Shown: one piece after another, positions 5,574-5,622 of the stretch
Layout of the letters: each line of letters opens with the position of its first letter
Position numbering within the stretch: position 1 is the stretch's first letter
NCBI GenBank assembly: GCA_041569895.1
Contig: JBFFXF010000378.1
Span: 1 to 5,622, forward strand
Source of the DNA: JBFFXF01 sp041569895
GTDB taxonomy: Bacteria > Planctomycetota > UBA8108 > JACQVS01
Direction: 5' to 3'
DNA length: 5,622 bases
Notes under the pieces: model-generated
Told to the model about the DNA's origin: nothing
Databases searched by the model: none
The model's input: only the letters and a program-made list of their open reading frames with translations
Made by a program: the position numbers and the translations under genes

Positions 5574-5622
5574 CTACGGAGCGTGGGGAAGCTCAGAATC
5601 GTTCTCTTCAGTGAATCCCGGC

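Larger units (their letters stand above)
5248..5622. other. Intergenic tail without a convincing gene
   Basis: These 375 bases hold three tandem-repeat arrays (listed separately) and otherwise unremarkable DNA. Open frames crossing them encode only low-complexity peptides (Arg/Tyr, Gly/Val or Arg/Cys alternations) produced by the repeats, and they lack ribosome binding sites. No T-rich terminator follows the stop at 5247. The best nearby pairing, GTCCG (5291-5295) with CGGAC (5314-5318), is weak, with an 18-base loop. Confidence 0.7.

Noticed and set aside
5198..5614. Plus-strand open frame across the repeat tail
   Set aside because: It encodes only dipeptide alternations generated by the hexamer arrays, begins inside the previous gene and lacks a ribosome binding site.

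Overview
The window is strongly GC-rich, with codons ending mostly in G or C and classical AG-rich ribosome binding sites. It looks like chromosomal DNA of a Gram-negative (two-membrane) bacterium. The gene content (AsmA/YdbH-like envelope protein, lipoprotein, exported HEAT/TPR protein) and the short tandem repeats between genes suggest a lineage such as Acidobacteriota, Planctomycetota, Myxococcota or a related uncultured group. That placement is a judgement from style and is not proven by any marker gene.

Layout. Positions 1-117 are a leader containing a very C-rich tract (G-quadruplex motif on the minus strand) and a perfect 7-bp hairpin. A probable lipoprotein of 199 residues runs forward at 118-717. 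Its stop faces, 19 bases away, the stop of a 1066-residue AsmA/YdbH-like inner-membrane-anchored protein on the minus strand (737-3937). The 290-base divergent intergenic region (3938-4227) holds nested inverted repeats, including a perfect 20-bp inverted repeat, and a candidate -10 element readable on both strands. A signal-peptide-bearing HEAT + TPR protein of 339 residues runs forward at 4228-5247. The last 375 bases contain no convincing gene. They carry three different short tandem repeat arrays (9-mer GCAGATT, 6-mer TCGGNN, 7-mer/6-mer CCGTG) within about 240 bases.

How the genes relate. All three products are predicted to be exported or membrane-anchored, so the locus has an envelope theme. 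The gene order (convergent, then divergent) means they are not one operon, and no shared pathway can be shown from the sequence. The large protein is the only one with a family-level role: AsmA/TamB/YdbH proteins are beta-rich bridges implicated in lipid transport between membranes. The other two have no assignable function.

No RNA genes, CRISPR array, insertion sequence, phage gene, defence cassette or biosynthetic cluster was found. The least ordinary material is in the non-coding DNA: the 4037-4108 palindromic element and the repeat-packed tail.
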